From Conus ventricosus (lineage: Eukaryota; Mollusca; Gastropoda; Neogastropoda; Conidae), in the NCBI GenBank assembly GCA_018398815.1, contig CM031604.1:49886509-49950508 (forward strand): DNA of 64,000 bases, read 5' to 3'. Position numbers and translations under genes: made by a program. Below are positions 37,631-49,886 of the stretch, one piece after another. Each line of letters begins with the position of its first letter. Within the stretch, counting starts at the first letter, position 1. The notes beneath the pieces were generated by a model. The model did no database searches and had not been told where the DNA came from. It saw only the letters and a program-made list of their open reading frames with translations.

Positions 37631-39228
37631 TGTCAACCTCGGGTGATGTCGATGGAGAAGGACTAGCGCACAGCCCAAACACACTCACAGCTTGCTTACG
37701 ATCTCTTTCCCATATATCATGCATTCGTCACATAAAACCCACTAGTAAAGTCCATAACTTTACTACACATGTTCATAGAACGAAACACAATGCCTATGGA
37801 ATCAAACAAAATAAACATTCTCTCTTTCCCCCGAATTTCCCACAAAATCATTTATCTAAAACATCATTAACTAACCCGGGTATAAATAGATTTCTACTTT
37901 ACCTGGCCAGGTGATCTTAACTATTCCGAATCACTGTCTTTTTCTTTTCCTTTTTTTTTCTTTTCAACTGTCACTTTCACAACACGACACAACTGCTGGC
38001 ACAGGTCAAGTTAGACTGCTGGAAATCGATCAGGCGGAACTGCTGGCACTGGTCAGGTCAGACCGCTGGCGTTGGTCAGGTTGGACTGCCGATGAAAGTG
38101 GCGCTGGCCAAGTATGAGGTCGAACCCCCGGTTCAGATGGAACAGTGACTATCAACATCGATCTGTTCTCCTTTCTTTCTTCCGCATTAACGCATTGCAC
38201 TCTCTCTCTCTCTCCTAGTCTGCTTTTTAAAAGGACATGGTTGCTTTTCTTTTCCTTTTCTTTCTTTCTTTTTCCTTCATTAGTTAGCAACTCTCTTTTT
38301 CCCAACATCTCTCTTAGCCCCTCCCTTGCAGACTATATCTGGTGCTAATGCTCAAACTTCACTCCTCTCATCTCTCTGCCTTTCCCCTGCAGAGACTACA
38401 CCCCAGAACCTCTCTCTCCCTCTCTGTTCTTTTTCTCCCCTCATCTCTCTGCTTCTCTCTCGTCAGAGCTTACACAGAGCCTCTTCCTCGTCTCTCTCTG
38501 TTCGTTCTGTGCAGACTATCTGGTGCTGATGCTTAAACTTCCTCCTCTCATTCTCTGCCTTTCTCCTGCAGAGACTCACCCCAGAACCTCTCTTCTCTCT
38601 CTCTGTCTCTCTGTTCGTTCTCATCTCCCTGCCTTCCTGTAGGCGAGAGCCTACTCCCCCGAACTTCTTCCTCTCTCTCTCTGTCTGTTCGTTTTCTTCG
38701 TCTCCCCCTCTCTCCACTCACGCATTACTTTATGCCCTCACTCCGTGTCCAAGGGGCCAGTACCATTGGTCAGTTTTTTTACCCCCTTTGATACCCGAAG
38801 TTATCTCCCTCTAATTCCATTGGATATTCAAATCATGACAGTCACGCCTACACGCCTTACTCTCTGTGGTGGTCAATTGGTCATTTATGATTAGCTAGAT
38901 TTCACCCCCACCACACATTTCCTTCTCCCTCTCCCTTTCCTGCTTTAACCTGCGACTTTCCGACTAACAATGGCGCTGGTTCCAAACAAATTGGTTTAGA
39001 TGAGCCTGAGCCAGGCGCTACGACTCGTCTCGCTAGACATCGAGGCGTCGGTCAAGCTGCTTAGTCCGTCTGGCCGGACAGACCGTCTCTGTGGAGCCTC
39101 TCCCCTATGCTTAATTGGCTGGATCCGAACCAGGGGCCCCGTCTACGTGGCGCCCGAATATTTGAGTTAGAGCTTATGTCCAAAAAACCTGGACCACGAC
39201 TTGGTTGTTCTATTTTGCCCGGGAAACA
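37631..39228 (-). repeat. 3' LTR of the Gmr1-like element
   Basis: On the plus strand it starts TGTCAACCTCGG and ends near GGGAAACA; it aligns with 43377-44961 over its whole length with scattered indels. A purine tract (AAGGGGGAAA on the minus strand, 39229-39240) beside its inner end fits a polypurine tract. It contains an internal tandem duplication of about 185 bp (from about 38325 and 38511). Confidence 0.87.
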
Positions 39229-39808
39229 ATTTCCCCCTTGCAAAAGACTATGCACCGCAATCGTTTCAAACCACGTTACAAAAAAAACAACAACCGAATT
39301 TGCTGACACACAGCTACACGTGCAAAGTTTGAAAAAATACTTTACAACCAAACGGTTTATAAATTATAAAATATATCATTAGTGAATACCACTCCAATGA
39401 GTTATCATTGACGTGGCTCTTGCGTTTTTTCAATTCATTTTATAACGACCTCTGTGCGCCCCTATGCAATCCCCCTACCTGCGGATTTGCCATATCTTCT
39501 CTTCCAATTCTTATGAAAAGCACAATATAATATATAAACGATCCATGACACTTCACTGAGGAATCCCCATCCTCACTTATTGCAAATAATGAAATCATAC
39601 ACAAGCGACTGTATGCTCCAAGCATAACTACATTCACATGAACAAGTCTCACAAAGAAACATGAACAAGTCTCACACAAAAATGTGAACCATAGCCAACT
39701 GGGAATGAACCCATATCAATCAACATAACTGTAATCAACACATGTTATCAACAAAGCACCCCGATATGACTGACTTCCTCTGAGTGCAGCTTGCTAGACT
39801 ACGGCGAC

Positions 39809-40470
39809 TTAAAAAAGTCGCTCCGACATTCTGTCGCCTGGGGGTACTGCACTCGATACCTGTAGGGCTGCAAATGCCATTGCCCCAAAGCAGGCACTCT
39901 GCGTTTTTTCAACTGCGCCTCCTGCAGGAATTTGAAATGGTTGGTGATCTGTCTCTATCACGAACTCTTTCCCATACAAGTATTTGTGGAACTTCTGCAC
40001 GGCCCACACGACAGCTAAAACACTCCTTCTCCACCGTTTCGTACCCTTCTTCACACTTTGTCAACTTCCTGCTTGCATACCTCACAGGGAACTCGACCCC
40101 TTCATGCTCCTGCAACAATACTGCACCTATCCCACCACCTGATGCATCTGTCCGCAACAAAATGGTTTGGACATATCTGGTAGCTTCAAGATGGGACGGG
40201 AGCCTAGCCTTTCCAACCCTGTCTGCAGTGCTTGCTCTGCAGCGTCTGACCACTCGACCAATGCTGGTTTCCCTGGGCCCTTTAAACCAAAATCACTGAG
40301 AGGACTCGTGATTGTGCGAAATTTGGAAACAAACTCCCTATAGAAACCAATAAAACCTAGCAGACTCCTGACTTCTGTTTTGGTCTTTGGTCTCCATCTG
40401 AATTCATCATCTTCTCCACCTTTCCCCTCTCTGGCTGCTTTGTGTCGCCTCCGACAACAAAACCTAGGAA
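39809..40470 (-). pseudogene. Gmr1-like element: RT thumb and RNase H
   Basis: The minus strand reads LGFVVGGDTKQ, then TEVRSLLGFIGFYREFVSKF (RT connection/thumb), then LRTDASGGGIGAVLLQEHEG and VRYASRKLTKCEEGYETVEK (RNase H), then AVVWAVQKFHKYLYGKEFVI and ETDHQPF. Frames change near 40250 and 40055. The RT fingers and the YLDD palm are absent: the thumb starts almost directly after the integrase tail. Confidence 0.85.
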
Positions 40471-40489
40471 CTCCTACCTGTCTAGCCCT

Positions 40490-41190
40490 TCATTTCAGTG
40501 ACACATCCCTGTATGACTCTTCCTGGAAACTCAGGCAACAAAATCTCCCCTCTTTCTGCTGGGTCTCCTTCACCTCATCAAAGATTGCTGCTGCGCCTAT
40601 GTGCTGAGTCTCACGCTGAATATATTTGCGGAGAAAATTCGCATGGAAAAGTTTTGGTTTCCCATTCACATCAATTCGGTAATCCCGACCGACCTTTTCA
40701 GTGATGGTGAATGGGCCTTTCCAATGCATCAGCAGCTTGTTGTGACCCGTGGGGAAACAGTACCAGGACTTGATCTCCCGCCTTGAGGATTGCTTCCTTT
40801 ACCCTTTTTGTCATATTGCTTCTTTCGAAACCCACCCTAGCCTCCTGCAAACCTTCCCCTTTCAACCTTACTGTCTCATACCTGTGCCCACCTTTGAACA
40901 GGGCGAGATTGGGCCAATCAGATCAAACAGCCACTCTCTTGAATGGTGTGTTTAATTAAAGGGGGGTGTTTAAGAGGCGCCTTCCTCTTCACCCCCCTTG
41001 TGGCTGACCTTTGACACACATCACATGACATGCAGAAACGCTTTATGTCTGCCATTGCCCCTGGCCAATGAAAGTCATCAAAGATTCGGTCAGCTGTTTT
41101 GCTGGGTGCCGAGATGACCCGCCATGGCGACTCGTGACCCACTGACATGACAGTGTCACGATTAACCTGCTGGTACCTCTAACTGAGTGG
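40490..41190 (-). pseudogene. Gmr1-like element: integrase, core deleted
   Basis: The N-terminal zinc-binding part is clear (FDDFHWPGAMADIKRFCMSC, DVCQRS), followed by PPLI and a frame reading TPFKRVAVDLIGPI, which holds the first catalytic aspartate. The rest of the catalytic core is gone. The C-terminal part resumes with AGDQVLVLFPTGHNKLLMHW and KGPFTITEKVGRDYRIDVNG, then HANFLRKYIQRETQ. Integrase inserts element DNA; this one cannot. Confidence 0.83.
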
Positions 41191-41199
41191 TCACCTTAC

Positions 41200-42926
41200 C
41201 TGTGTTCCCCTTGGTGAACACTCGGTACAACAGCCGCCCTTTTACAAGAAATTCTGTCTCACCTCCTCTAACCTCCTGTTTCTCTCCACCTCTGCCAACT
41301 CCCAAGACTTCACGAGCGAAGGGTCTTGTTCCTGCGCCGCCCCCAACTCATCAGGCGACACATCTATGCCCGACTTCCTTGCTGGAACGACTAACGGTTT
41401 TATCACCCCCTTTTTCCCCCTTCTTGCTCCTTGTTTGAAATGCTGCCCTGTAGCAGTCAACAACTCAGGATCCCCTGGATCCCTTGCCCCTGGAATATTT
41501 CCGATATCAAATCATGAAGGGGTTTCTCCATCACCAACGCAGACAACTCGCCTGAGAAGTAAGGGGTACGTACTTCTATCTTAGCAACTGGAAACTCCCT
41601 CACAGTGCCATCGATTAGAGTACAGGTCTGGATGTGCCCTGTCCCAAAACCCTTTCTCGACCAGCGTTGTTCGTACTACCCCGCATGAACAACCAGTGTC
41701 TCGTAAAACTTTCACCCTCTGCTGGCCAATCCACCTTCTTCCACTGGTAACGAACCCCTCAGCCTAGTGCCCTCCATCCCTGACACTGACTGCTGTCCGT
41801 GCTAGGGCATTTGCTGCACTCCACCCTCTTTAGACTGAATCCCTTTTGGTTCCACGCAGGTCGTTTCCCTTGACGACCCCCTTACCACCTCTTGCAAGGC
41901 TGCTGCCTTCTGGAACCTCATGCGACAATCCCTCGCCACATGTCCCTTTTGTACAAATGAAACACCTAATGTCCCTTTTTCCCTTTTCCCTTTTGCCGCA
42001 CCACTGGGGTTTTCAGACTTTGCAGAAAACTCCCCTAGTCTCCTTGCACTCTTCTCACCTGTGCCTGGCACCTGTTTCTCCTGCACCTTAGTGCCAAACG
42101 TGCCTCCTATACACCTCTGCGAACTTCAACAACTCTCCTGCTGTCTCTGGCTGTCTCTCTTTCAAATGTTTTGGTTAACTCAGGGGCCCCCAACCTGAAA
42201 ATCTGTTCCTTCATAACTAGCCTTTTAACTCACCGAACTCCTTCTTTGTACCACTCAACTCTAACCCCTTCTCAAAATAGTGATCTAAACGTGCACCAAA
42301 CTGAGTGTACGTCTCACCCGCTTGTAATTTAGCTGAACGAAATTTCTTCCTGAATCCTTCCTCTGTGAGGTCAAATCCCTTCATTAAAGGGCTCCTTCAC
42401 AGCACCAAAATCAGACTGTTGTTCTGCTGGTAACGCAGTAAAAATCTGTAATGCCTTACCCGTCAGTAACGCTGACAAAATGACTGCCCACTCTTCTGAA
42501 GGCCAACCCTGACTGGTCGCAAACGTTTCGAAAAAGACTGATGTATGCATCAATCGAATCGGTTCCTTCGGGGAATTTGGGCCCAAATTTGGTCGGGGGG
42601 CGTAACTGCGGCACAGAGTCACTGGAAAGTGAACTTTCCACCTCGGTGGTCTCCCCTTTTCATTCTCACTTTCTCTAACTCTAATTGAACCTTTAATCCC
42701 TTTTCCGTTTCCTGCGCTTCCTTTAGTCTTTCTGTTTCCTGCGCTTCCTAGTCTTTCTGTTTTCCCGCTTCATTCTTTCTGTTTCCTGCGTAACCTGATT
42801 ATCATTAGCCTGAATCCTTAATCTTTCTGTTTCCTGCTCTGCGCAGTTTTTTCTAGGGCGACCGTCGTCTTCGCCGTTGTCTTTTTTCCATCTTTGTTGG
42901 TTTTTCAAGGAAATGCTCGAAACCAT
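41200..42926 (-). pseudogene. Gmr1-like element: gag, zinc knuckle and protease remnants
   Basis: In minus-strand order: a charged coiled-coil-like start (NCAEQETERLRIQANDNQVT), the capsid-like block (IDAYISLFRNVCDQSGLAF; GKALQIFTALPAEQQSDFG in another frame), a partial CCHC knuckle (VQKGHVARDC) near 41950, and a protease-end stretch (TPYFSGELSALVMEKPLHDL) near 41500-41580. Frames shift repeatedly. No RT lies between the protease end and the integrase. Confidence 0.75.
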
Positions 42927-43376
42927 CTCCTAAATACCTAAATCACGAGCGCGCTCACAATTTTCAATAGGGGTTTTCTTTTTTTCCGCCATTGTATTTT
43001 TTTTTTTTTTTTGAACAAGATTTTAAACTAGGGACACCCAAAACTGGGGGTTCCCGAACGAGTGACGGATAGCACAATCCTATGAATAAAAATTTTACCC
43101 TGGGAAAACGTAATTTTTTTATAAGACCCCCGCGCCCTGACCCAACTATGAGAGCGAATTTAGCAATCGTGCAAAAATAAGTACTCTGGGCGAAATCCCA
43201 AGCCTAGAAATTAAATTTTGGGAAGCAATGAAAAGCCTATATTTAACTTTTTGGGGGAAAACAGTAAACAACCCCTTGTCTTGGATTACAATACTTAAAT
43301 CCCACCCAGTTTCCCCTCTCTGAAAGTTGAAAATTATATAAAGGGCCAAAATATCCTGGCAGGTCCCCCAATAAAT

Positions 43377-44961
43377 TGTCAACCTCGGGTGATTCGATGG
43401 GGGGAAGGACTAGCGCACACCCCAAACCACCACAGCTTGCTTTCGATCTCATTTTATATCATGCATTCGTCACATCAAACCACTAGTAAAGTCCATAACT
43501 TTACTACACATGTTCATAGAACGAAACATCAATGCCTATGGAATCAAACAAAATAAAACATTCTCTCTTTCCCGAACTTCACAAAATCATTTATCTAAAA
43601 CATCATTAACTAACCCGGGTATAAATAGATTTCTACTTTACCTGGCCAGGTGATCTTAACTATTCACGAATCACTGTCTTTTTCTTTTCCTTTTTTTTTC
43701 TTTTCACTGTCACTTTCACAACACGACACAACTGCTGGCACCGGTCAAGTTAGATGCTGGCATCGATCAGGCTGGACTGCTGGCACTGGTCAGGTCAGAC
43801 CGCTGGCGTTGGTCAGGTTGGACTGCCGATGAAAGTGGCGCTGGCCAAGTATGAGGTCGAACCCCCGGTTCAGATGGAACAGTGACTATCAACATCGATC
43901 TGTTCTCCTTTCTTTCTTCCTGCATTAACGCATTGCACTCTCTCTCTCTCTCCTAGTCTGCTCTATTAAATGGACATGGTTGCTTTTCTTTTCCTTTTCT
44001 TTTCTTTCTTTTTCTCTTCATTAGTTAGCAACTCTCTCTTTCCACATCTCTCTTTAGTCCTCCCTTTGCAGACTATATCTGGTGCTAATGCTCAAACTTC
44101 ACTCCTCTCATCTCTCTGCCTTTCTCCTGCAGAGACTACACCCCAGAACCTCTCTCTCCCTCTCTGTTCGTTCTCCCCTCATCTCTCTGCTTCTCTCTCG
44201 TCAGAGCTTACACAGAGCCTCTTCCTCTGTCTCTCTCTGTTCGTTCTGTGCAGACTATCTGGTGCTGATGCTTAAACTTCACTCCTCTCATCTCTCTGCC
44301 TTTCTCCTGCAGAGACTACACCCCAGAACCTCTCTCTCTCTCTGTCTCTCTGTTCGTTCTCATCTCCCTGCCTTCCTGTAGGCGAGAGCCTACTCCCCCG
44401 AACTTCTTCCTCTCTCTCTCTGTCTGTTCGTTTTCTTCGTTCTCCCCTCTCTCTCACTCACGCATTACTTTATGCCCTCACTCCGTGTCCAAGGGCCAGT
44501 ACCATTGGTCAGTATTTTTACCGCCTGATACCCGAAGTTATCTCCCTCTAATTCCATTGGATATTCAAATCATGACAGTCACGCCTACACGCCTTACTCT
44601 CTGTGGTGGTCATTTGGTCATTTAATTGATTAGCTAGATTTCACCCCACCACACACTACCTTCTCCTCTCCCTTTCCTGCTTTAACCTGCGACGTCCGAC
44701 TAACAATGGCGCTGGTTCCACAAATTGGCTAGATGAGCCTGAGCCAGGCGCTACGACTCGTCTCGCTAGACATCGAGGCGTCGGTCAAAGCTGCTTAGTC
44801 CGTCTGGCCGGACAGACCGTCTCTGTGGAGCCTCTCCCCTATGCTTAATTGGCTGGATCCGAACCATGGGCCCGTCTACGTGGCGCCCAGAATATTTGAG
44901 TTAGAGCTTATGTCCAAACAACCTGGACCACGACTTGGTTGTTCTATTTTTGACCGTGACA
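43377..44961 (-). repeat. 5' LTR of the Gmr1-like element
   Basis: Starts TGTCAACCTCGG and ends GACCGTGACA on the plus strand, with short inverted ends TGTCA/TGACA. It matches 37631-39228, including the ~185-bp internal duplication (from about 44067 and 44250) full of CTCTCT. The two LTRs differ mainly by small indels, so the insertion is not recent, or sequence quality in homopolymers differs. Confidence 0.87.
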
Positions 44962-45463
44962 ATTACACACACACACACACACAGAGCTGCATAGTACATA
45001 ATATTCCTACGCAGAAAGAAAGAGACCGTAAGAAGCGTCAGTCACCGAAATGATATTATCAGCATAACCTCAGAAGGAATGGACAATGAGTGATTCATGA
45101 GGCACTCATGTTAAAGTACACCAGCATGTATCAACATTCATGTTCATAAAGCAAGATTGGTTGTCAAGGCAATAAGAAATAGGAGATAATGTCGAGGGTG
45201 GAGAGAGAGGGAGAGAGAGAGGGGGGAGGTGGAGTTGTTACAACACTGGGGATTGCCGTCATGCTCCTAGGGAAGGAATGGGAGAAAAGGGGGGGGGGGG
45301 GGGGGGAGGTGGGGGAGGAGGTCCTACCACTTGCAATTGTGTGACAGCCTTCACTTTAAATGTATAGACAATTATTTTTTTCGTTGTTTTGTTTCCGGTA
45401 CCAGTGTCTCAATTATCCTAAAGTTGGAAGAAATTTTGAATTGTCTGCACGCATTTACTTGAA
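44962..45463. other. Noncoding region
   Basis: Short CA run, a GA/G-rich patch (45200-45230) and a G run (45291-45306). No gene supported; upstream flank of the BTB-BACK gene promoter. Confidence 0.6.
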
Positions 45464-45600
45464 TGACGTCAGTTTGAAAATGCGCCTTTTCGTTCGACGG
45501 TGTTGCAATCCTTGAGTCAACAACACAGTTGCGTCATTTTTTTTGGAAAGTGGGCACAAGCTTCGTATAAAAGAAAACATGACGTCACTTCTGTGCTCCA
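45464..45600 (+). promoter_or_regulatory. TATA/CRE promoter of the BTB-BACK gene
   Basis: Two perfect palindromic CRE sites TGACGTCA (45464-45471 and 45580-45587) and a half-like TGCGTCA near 45531 surround a TATA box TATAAAAG (45566-45573). A start site about 30 bp downstream would fall near 45596-45602, placing the second CRE between TATA and start. The first coding ATG is at 45627. CRE sites bind CREB/ATF bZIP factors, so cAMP- or stress-linked control is possible. Confidence 0.55.
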
Positions 45601-45626
45601 TCTGGGCCTACACAGAGGAATGAAGA

Positions 45627-45715
45627 ATGGGCCCGAGCTTACGACCCCGTTATAAAGATCTGCTTGGAAGCTCTGATGTGGAAGCGACCAAAGAATTCAT
45701 ACAGCAGGAGAGGAA
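45627..45715 (+). CDS. BTB-BACK gene, exon 1
   Basis: ATG at 45627-45629 has A at -3 and G at +4. The frame reads MGPSLRPRYKDLLGSSDVEA TKEFIQQER plus two bases, with donor GTAATT at 45716. Joined to exon 2 the frame stays open, which supports the model. An upstream ATG at 45620 opens an 11-codon out-of-frame uORF overlapping this start and could dampen translation. Without splicing the frame would stop after 30 codons, so a mere short ORF is the alternative. Confidence 0.55.
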
Positions 45716-46242
45716 GTAATTTCTACTGGGATTACCTGGGCATCAGTTCTTGTCGTCTGCCGCCACAAGATTGACTTGCTGGTGTGGGACGCAAGACTTG
45801 TGTAGAGTTGATCCTTCGAAAGATGTTTTACTTCCTGCCGTCTAGAGATTCAGACGTCCAACCCCTGCTTGAACAGAAAATTACTGCAACGCGATCTGCA
45901 TACAGTTTATTACAACTTCCACACCCATCAATCGCCCTTAAATCTTTTGCTGCATCAGAATTTGTGTTGTTATTTGTTTATTTTTGAACAAGTGTTTCAT
46001 CAGCGTGCACAATAGGCCTATAGGGAAAGCCGAGTGTCTGGATTCGTTTACCTTAGGTTGCATGGTTTCAATACTCTTGAAATAAAAAGAAAATGTGACC
46101 TGCGTTGACAGCCATCACTACCGACACCAGCGTTTAGACCTACACTGGGTTGAGTCCAAATAAGGTTCTGCTTTCAACAACTTCGGAAGAAAGCGTGTTT
46201 GTCGGTGGAACCAGATAGAAAAAAAAACAAACCCCCCCCCAG

Positions 46243-46445
46243 GGTGAACGGTGTCTTCAAGATGCCTGAACCAAGCTCCTTTTACGGGGCGGATGCAGAG
46301 AAGCGAGAGGAGGATGACGACCATCTTTATGATGACCTGAACGAGTATCAGCTGCCTGACAGCCGGGAAATGTCGGTCGTGCCAGCTGAACGACCCTTGA
46401 AAGAAATCCCCGACGTCTGGCTGAATCGACTGCTTCCGTCCACGG
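46243..46445 (+). CDS. BTB-BACK gene, exon 2
   Basis: Acceptor is a C-run followed by AG (46231-46242) and donor is GTGAGA. The frame reads [20 protein letters not shown], an acidic stretch ([20 protein letters not shown]), and a conserved-looking end ([18 protein letters not shown]). It leaves one base of the next codon. If exon 1 is wrong, translation could start at the ATG 46262. The intron after it (46446-51178) contains microsatellites and the second tandem-array transposon. Confidence 0.75.
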
Positions 46446-46643
46446 GTGAGAACTGTTGTTTTGTGTCGTGTTGTGTCATGTCGTATGTAACACCGACTTA
46501 CCCCTCTCCCCCACTCTTTCTCTGGTTGTCTCTTTGTCTTGCTCTCTGTTCCTGTTTGTCTGTCAGTCAGTCTGTCTGTCTGCCAGTCTCTCTGTCTGTC
46601 TGCGTGTGTCTGTCTGTCTTGCTCTCTGTCTCTTTTTGTCTGC

Positions 46644-46692
<49 letters not shown>

Positions 46693-46714
46693 CAAAAAGA
46701 GACAGGGAGCAAGA

Positions 46715-46760
<46 letters not shown>

Positions 46761-47045
46761 ATGGTTATTCATTTTCACATGTCTAGACTATCGGAAAAAC
46801 CGCAGCTTAAATGGCCCGACAAGCGCGTCGGCGGTAAAGCTAGATATGTCACCTTGAATTAATTTTCATGAACTCTCATCCTAAGCTGTACTTTCCCCCT
46901 GGTTCATTTTCTTAAACTTCTTTATTTATATCACCCACGCATTGTGACCTTCACACTAAGCGGATTTGGTATAGGGGCAGCGCGGATTAATCCGCTTGCA
47001 ATGACGCCTCCTGGACAAACGGGAAATGCATAGTAGTTCACGTCC

Positions 47046-47098
<53 letters not shown>

Positions 47099-47118
47099 GT
47101 AGTTCACGTCTCCTCTCT

Positions 47119-47178
<60 letters not shown>

Positions 47179-47705
47179 CACCGTCTTCATACTTCCGTGC
47201 TGAAAATCTCTCGATGCTTACACACTCAGGAGTCTGCCCACCTCCATCAACTTTAGCTAACACCCCCAGCTGCTGTTCTGTATGTATTCTTTCCGTCATT
47301 TGGTAAACACTTTATTCCACAGAGTAGGAGATGCACCCCCTCCCCACCCCACCACGACGCTCCTCCCCTGTCTTCCATCTTGCCCCACCCCCTCCGTTCC
47401 CCCTCTACATCGTCCCTCCCCTCCGTCTGCCACACCGATCAAACAAACAGATAAACGAACAAACTCCAGGAAGTGTGATTCACAAGAGAAACCTTATCCT
47501 TAACCAGCCTTCCCCGACAGACTGAAGACGGCAGGAAGGCAGGAAAGAGAAGATCGAGGGAGGGGGCTTGCGTAGAAATGACTGCACATTCGTTCAATGG
47601 CACTGTGTTAAGCTCTTTGGAATTCTTTCAAATCTGTCTGATTCACTGAAGAACACACCCCTTTCTGCATCCCTCACTTGTCATCTCATGCCCTAGTTTT
47701 CAAGG

Positions 47706-47744
<39 letters not shown>

Positions 47745-47751
47745 GTGTGCG

Positions 47752-47805
<54 letters not shown>

Positions 47806-47938
47806 CATTCCGTTTCCACCATCAGTCTGTTTACCTGACTTCGGACTTTGAAAATAATAACACTCTGCTACTGGTAGTACGACAATAACAACAATTATAA
47901 TAATAATGATTACAACAACAACAAAACTTATAATAATG

Positions 47939-47972
<34 letters not shown>

Positions 47973-48130
47973 CAACAATTATAACTGTAATTGAAGCAAC
48001 GTAAAGCTCCCGTTAAACACAAAACACTGGTCTGAGCAATAGTTCACACTTCCTGAGTTCACTCTCGCGCACACACACTCTCCTTCCGTCGGTTCTTGGT
48101 CTTGCACTCTGGGCTACGGATTCAGCGTGA
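46446..48130. other. Intron 2, left part: microsatellites
   Basis: Holds TG tracts (46647-46689, 46719-46759), TC tracts (47045-47097, 47110-47171), TG (47711-47804) and an AAT-type triplet tract (about 47895-47977). No coding sequence is supported. Confidence 0.7.
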
Positions 48131-48209
48131 GTTTTTGTACTCCCAGTTCTCACAGAACAGGGAGTACTTTACAGTGGGAATGAAGAAATACTGTTTGTGT
48201 ATGTGTGTG

Positions 48210-48260
<51 letters not shown>

Positions 48261-49239
48261 GTCCGTCCGTCTGTGGTCAAAATGTGTTCCACTCGCTCCA
48301 GACAAAACTACTGGGCCGATCTTTCTGAAAATTTGCAGTTATGTTCATTATGGGTCACGGATGATGCCCGATGTGTTGTTTTACCGTTATGGCCGTTACT
48401 AATGGCCATAACGCCAATAACGGTTTTCGTTCTTTATGGAATATCTTAGAAAGTACTTGGCCGATCTTTCTGAAAATTTGTAGGTTTGTTCATTATGGGT
48501 CACGGATGATGCCCAATGTGTTATTTTACCGTTATGGCCGTTACTAACGGCCATAACGGCCCATAACGGGTTTCCTTCTTTATGGAATCTCAGAAAGTAC
48601 TTGGCCGATCTCTCTGAACATTTGAAGGTATGTTCATTATGGGTCACGGATGATGCCCGATGTTTAATTTTCATAACGGCCCATAACGGTTTTTATTTTT
48701 TATGGAATATTTCAGAAAGTACCTAACCGATCTTTATGAAAATTTGTAGGTATGTTCATTATGGGTCACGGATGATGCCCGATGTGTTATTTTACCGTTA
48801 TAGCCGTTATTAACGGCTATAACGGCCCATAACTTTTTTCTTTATGCAATATCTTAGAAAGTACGTGGCCGATCTTTCTGAAAATTTGAAGGTATGTTCA
48901 TTATGGGTCATGGATCATGCCCGATGTTTTATTTTTTACCGATGTAGCCGTTACTAATAGCTATAACGGCCCATAACGGTTTTTCTTTTTTATGGAAAAT
49001 TTCAGAAACTACTTGGCCTATCTTTCTGAAAATTTGTAGGTGTGTTCATTATGGGTCACGGATCATGCCCGATGTTTTATTTTACCGTTATAACTGTTAT
49101 TAACGGCCATAACGGCCCATAACAGTTTTTTTTCTTTATGGAATATGTGTGAAAGTACTTGGTCGATCTTTCTGAAAATTTGAAGGTATGTTCATTATGG
49201 GTCACGGATCATGCCTGATGTTTTATTTTACCGATATAG

Positions 49240-49302
<63 letters not shown>

Positions 49303-49700
49303 TCTCATTGTATGCATCCACATCAACCATCGAGCAAGCAGCTGAGACTCAAAATCACACGGCCATCACGCCGCTTAACATACAATAACTTCACGCGTAT
49401 ATTCATTTTGAGATTAAACAAGATGCAAAGCATATTATTAAAAACCCTTATGGGCCGTTATTAACGGCTATAACGGCCCATAAGGGTTTTTCTTTCTTAT
49501 GGAAAAGTTCAGAAAGTACTTGGCCGATCTTTCTGAATTTTGTAGGTTTGTTCATTATGGGTCACGGATCATGCCCGATGTTTACCGTTACAGCCGTTTC
49601 AAACGGCTGTAACGGCCCAAAACAGTTTTTCCTCTTTATGGAATATCTCACGCGTATTCAAGACAAAGTGAGGGTACGTTTATATGCTTTGCATCTTGTT
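48131..49700 (+). mobile_element. Tandem-array transposon, copy 2
   Basis: Same family as 35368-37107 in opposite orientation. It begins with a terminal hairpin, GTACTCCC (48138-48145) pairing with GGGAGTAC (48160-48167), then a (TG)n microsatellite, CCGTCCGTCCGT, and TGTGGTCAAAATGTG. About eight ~145-bp units follow, each with GCCGATCTTTCTGAAAATTT, GTTCATTATGGGTCACGGAT and a palindrome. It ends with CTCACGCGTATTC and ATGCTTTGCATCTTGTT. The last part is interrupted by an inverted copy of the right flank (49243-49432). Confidence 0.8.
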
Positions 49701-49818
49701 TAATCTCAAAATGAATATACGCGTGAAGTTATTGTATGTTAAGCGGCGTGATGGCCGTGTGATTTTGAGTCTCAGCTGCTTGCTCGATGGTTGATGTGGA
49801 TGCATACAATGAGACTCA

Positions 49819-49886
<68 letters not shown>

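Larger units (their letters stand above)
37631..44961 (-). mobile_element. Gmr1-like Ty3/gypsy LTR retrotransposon, internally deleted
   Basis: Two near-identical 1.6-kb LTRs flank a minus-strand internal region. Recognisable pieces run gag, zinc knuckle, protease end, integrase HHCC region, integrase C-terminus, RT thumb and RNase H. Integrase before RT is the reverse of normal Ty3/gypsy order and matches the Gmr1-like group. The integrase core after its first aspartate and the RT fingers/palm are missing, and all frames are broken, so it is non-autonomous. The 5' LTR end at 43377 is followed inside by TTGGGGGACCTGCCAGGAT on the minus strand, a possible degenerate primer-binding site. No clear target duplication was seen. 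Confidence 0.82.

Noticed and set aside
38145..38717. Ser/Leu-rich frames in the LTRs
   Set aside because: They translate CTCTCT-rich LTR sequence and recur in the other LTR; no coding signature.
46199..46261. Upstream TTG start extending exon 2 to the left
   Set aside because: TTG starts are rare in animals, and the C-run plus AG at 46231-46242 is a good acceptor that joins exon 1 in frame.
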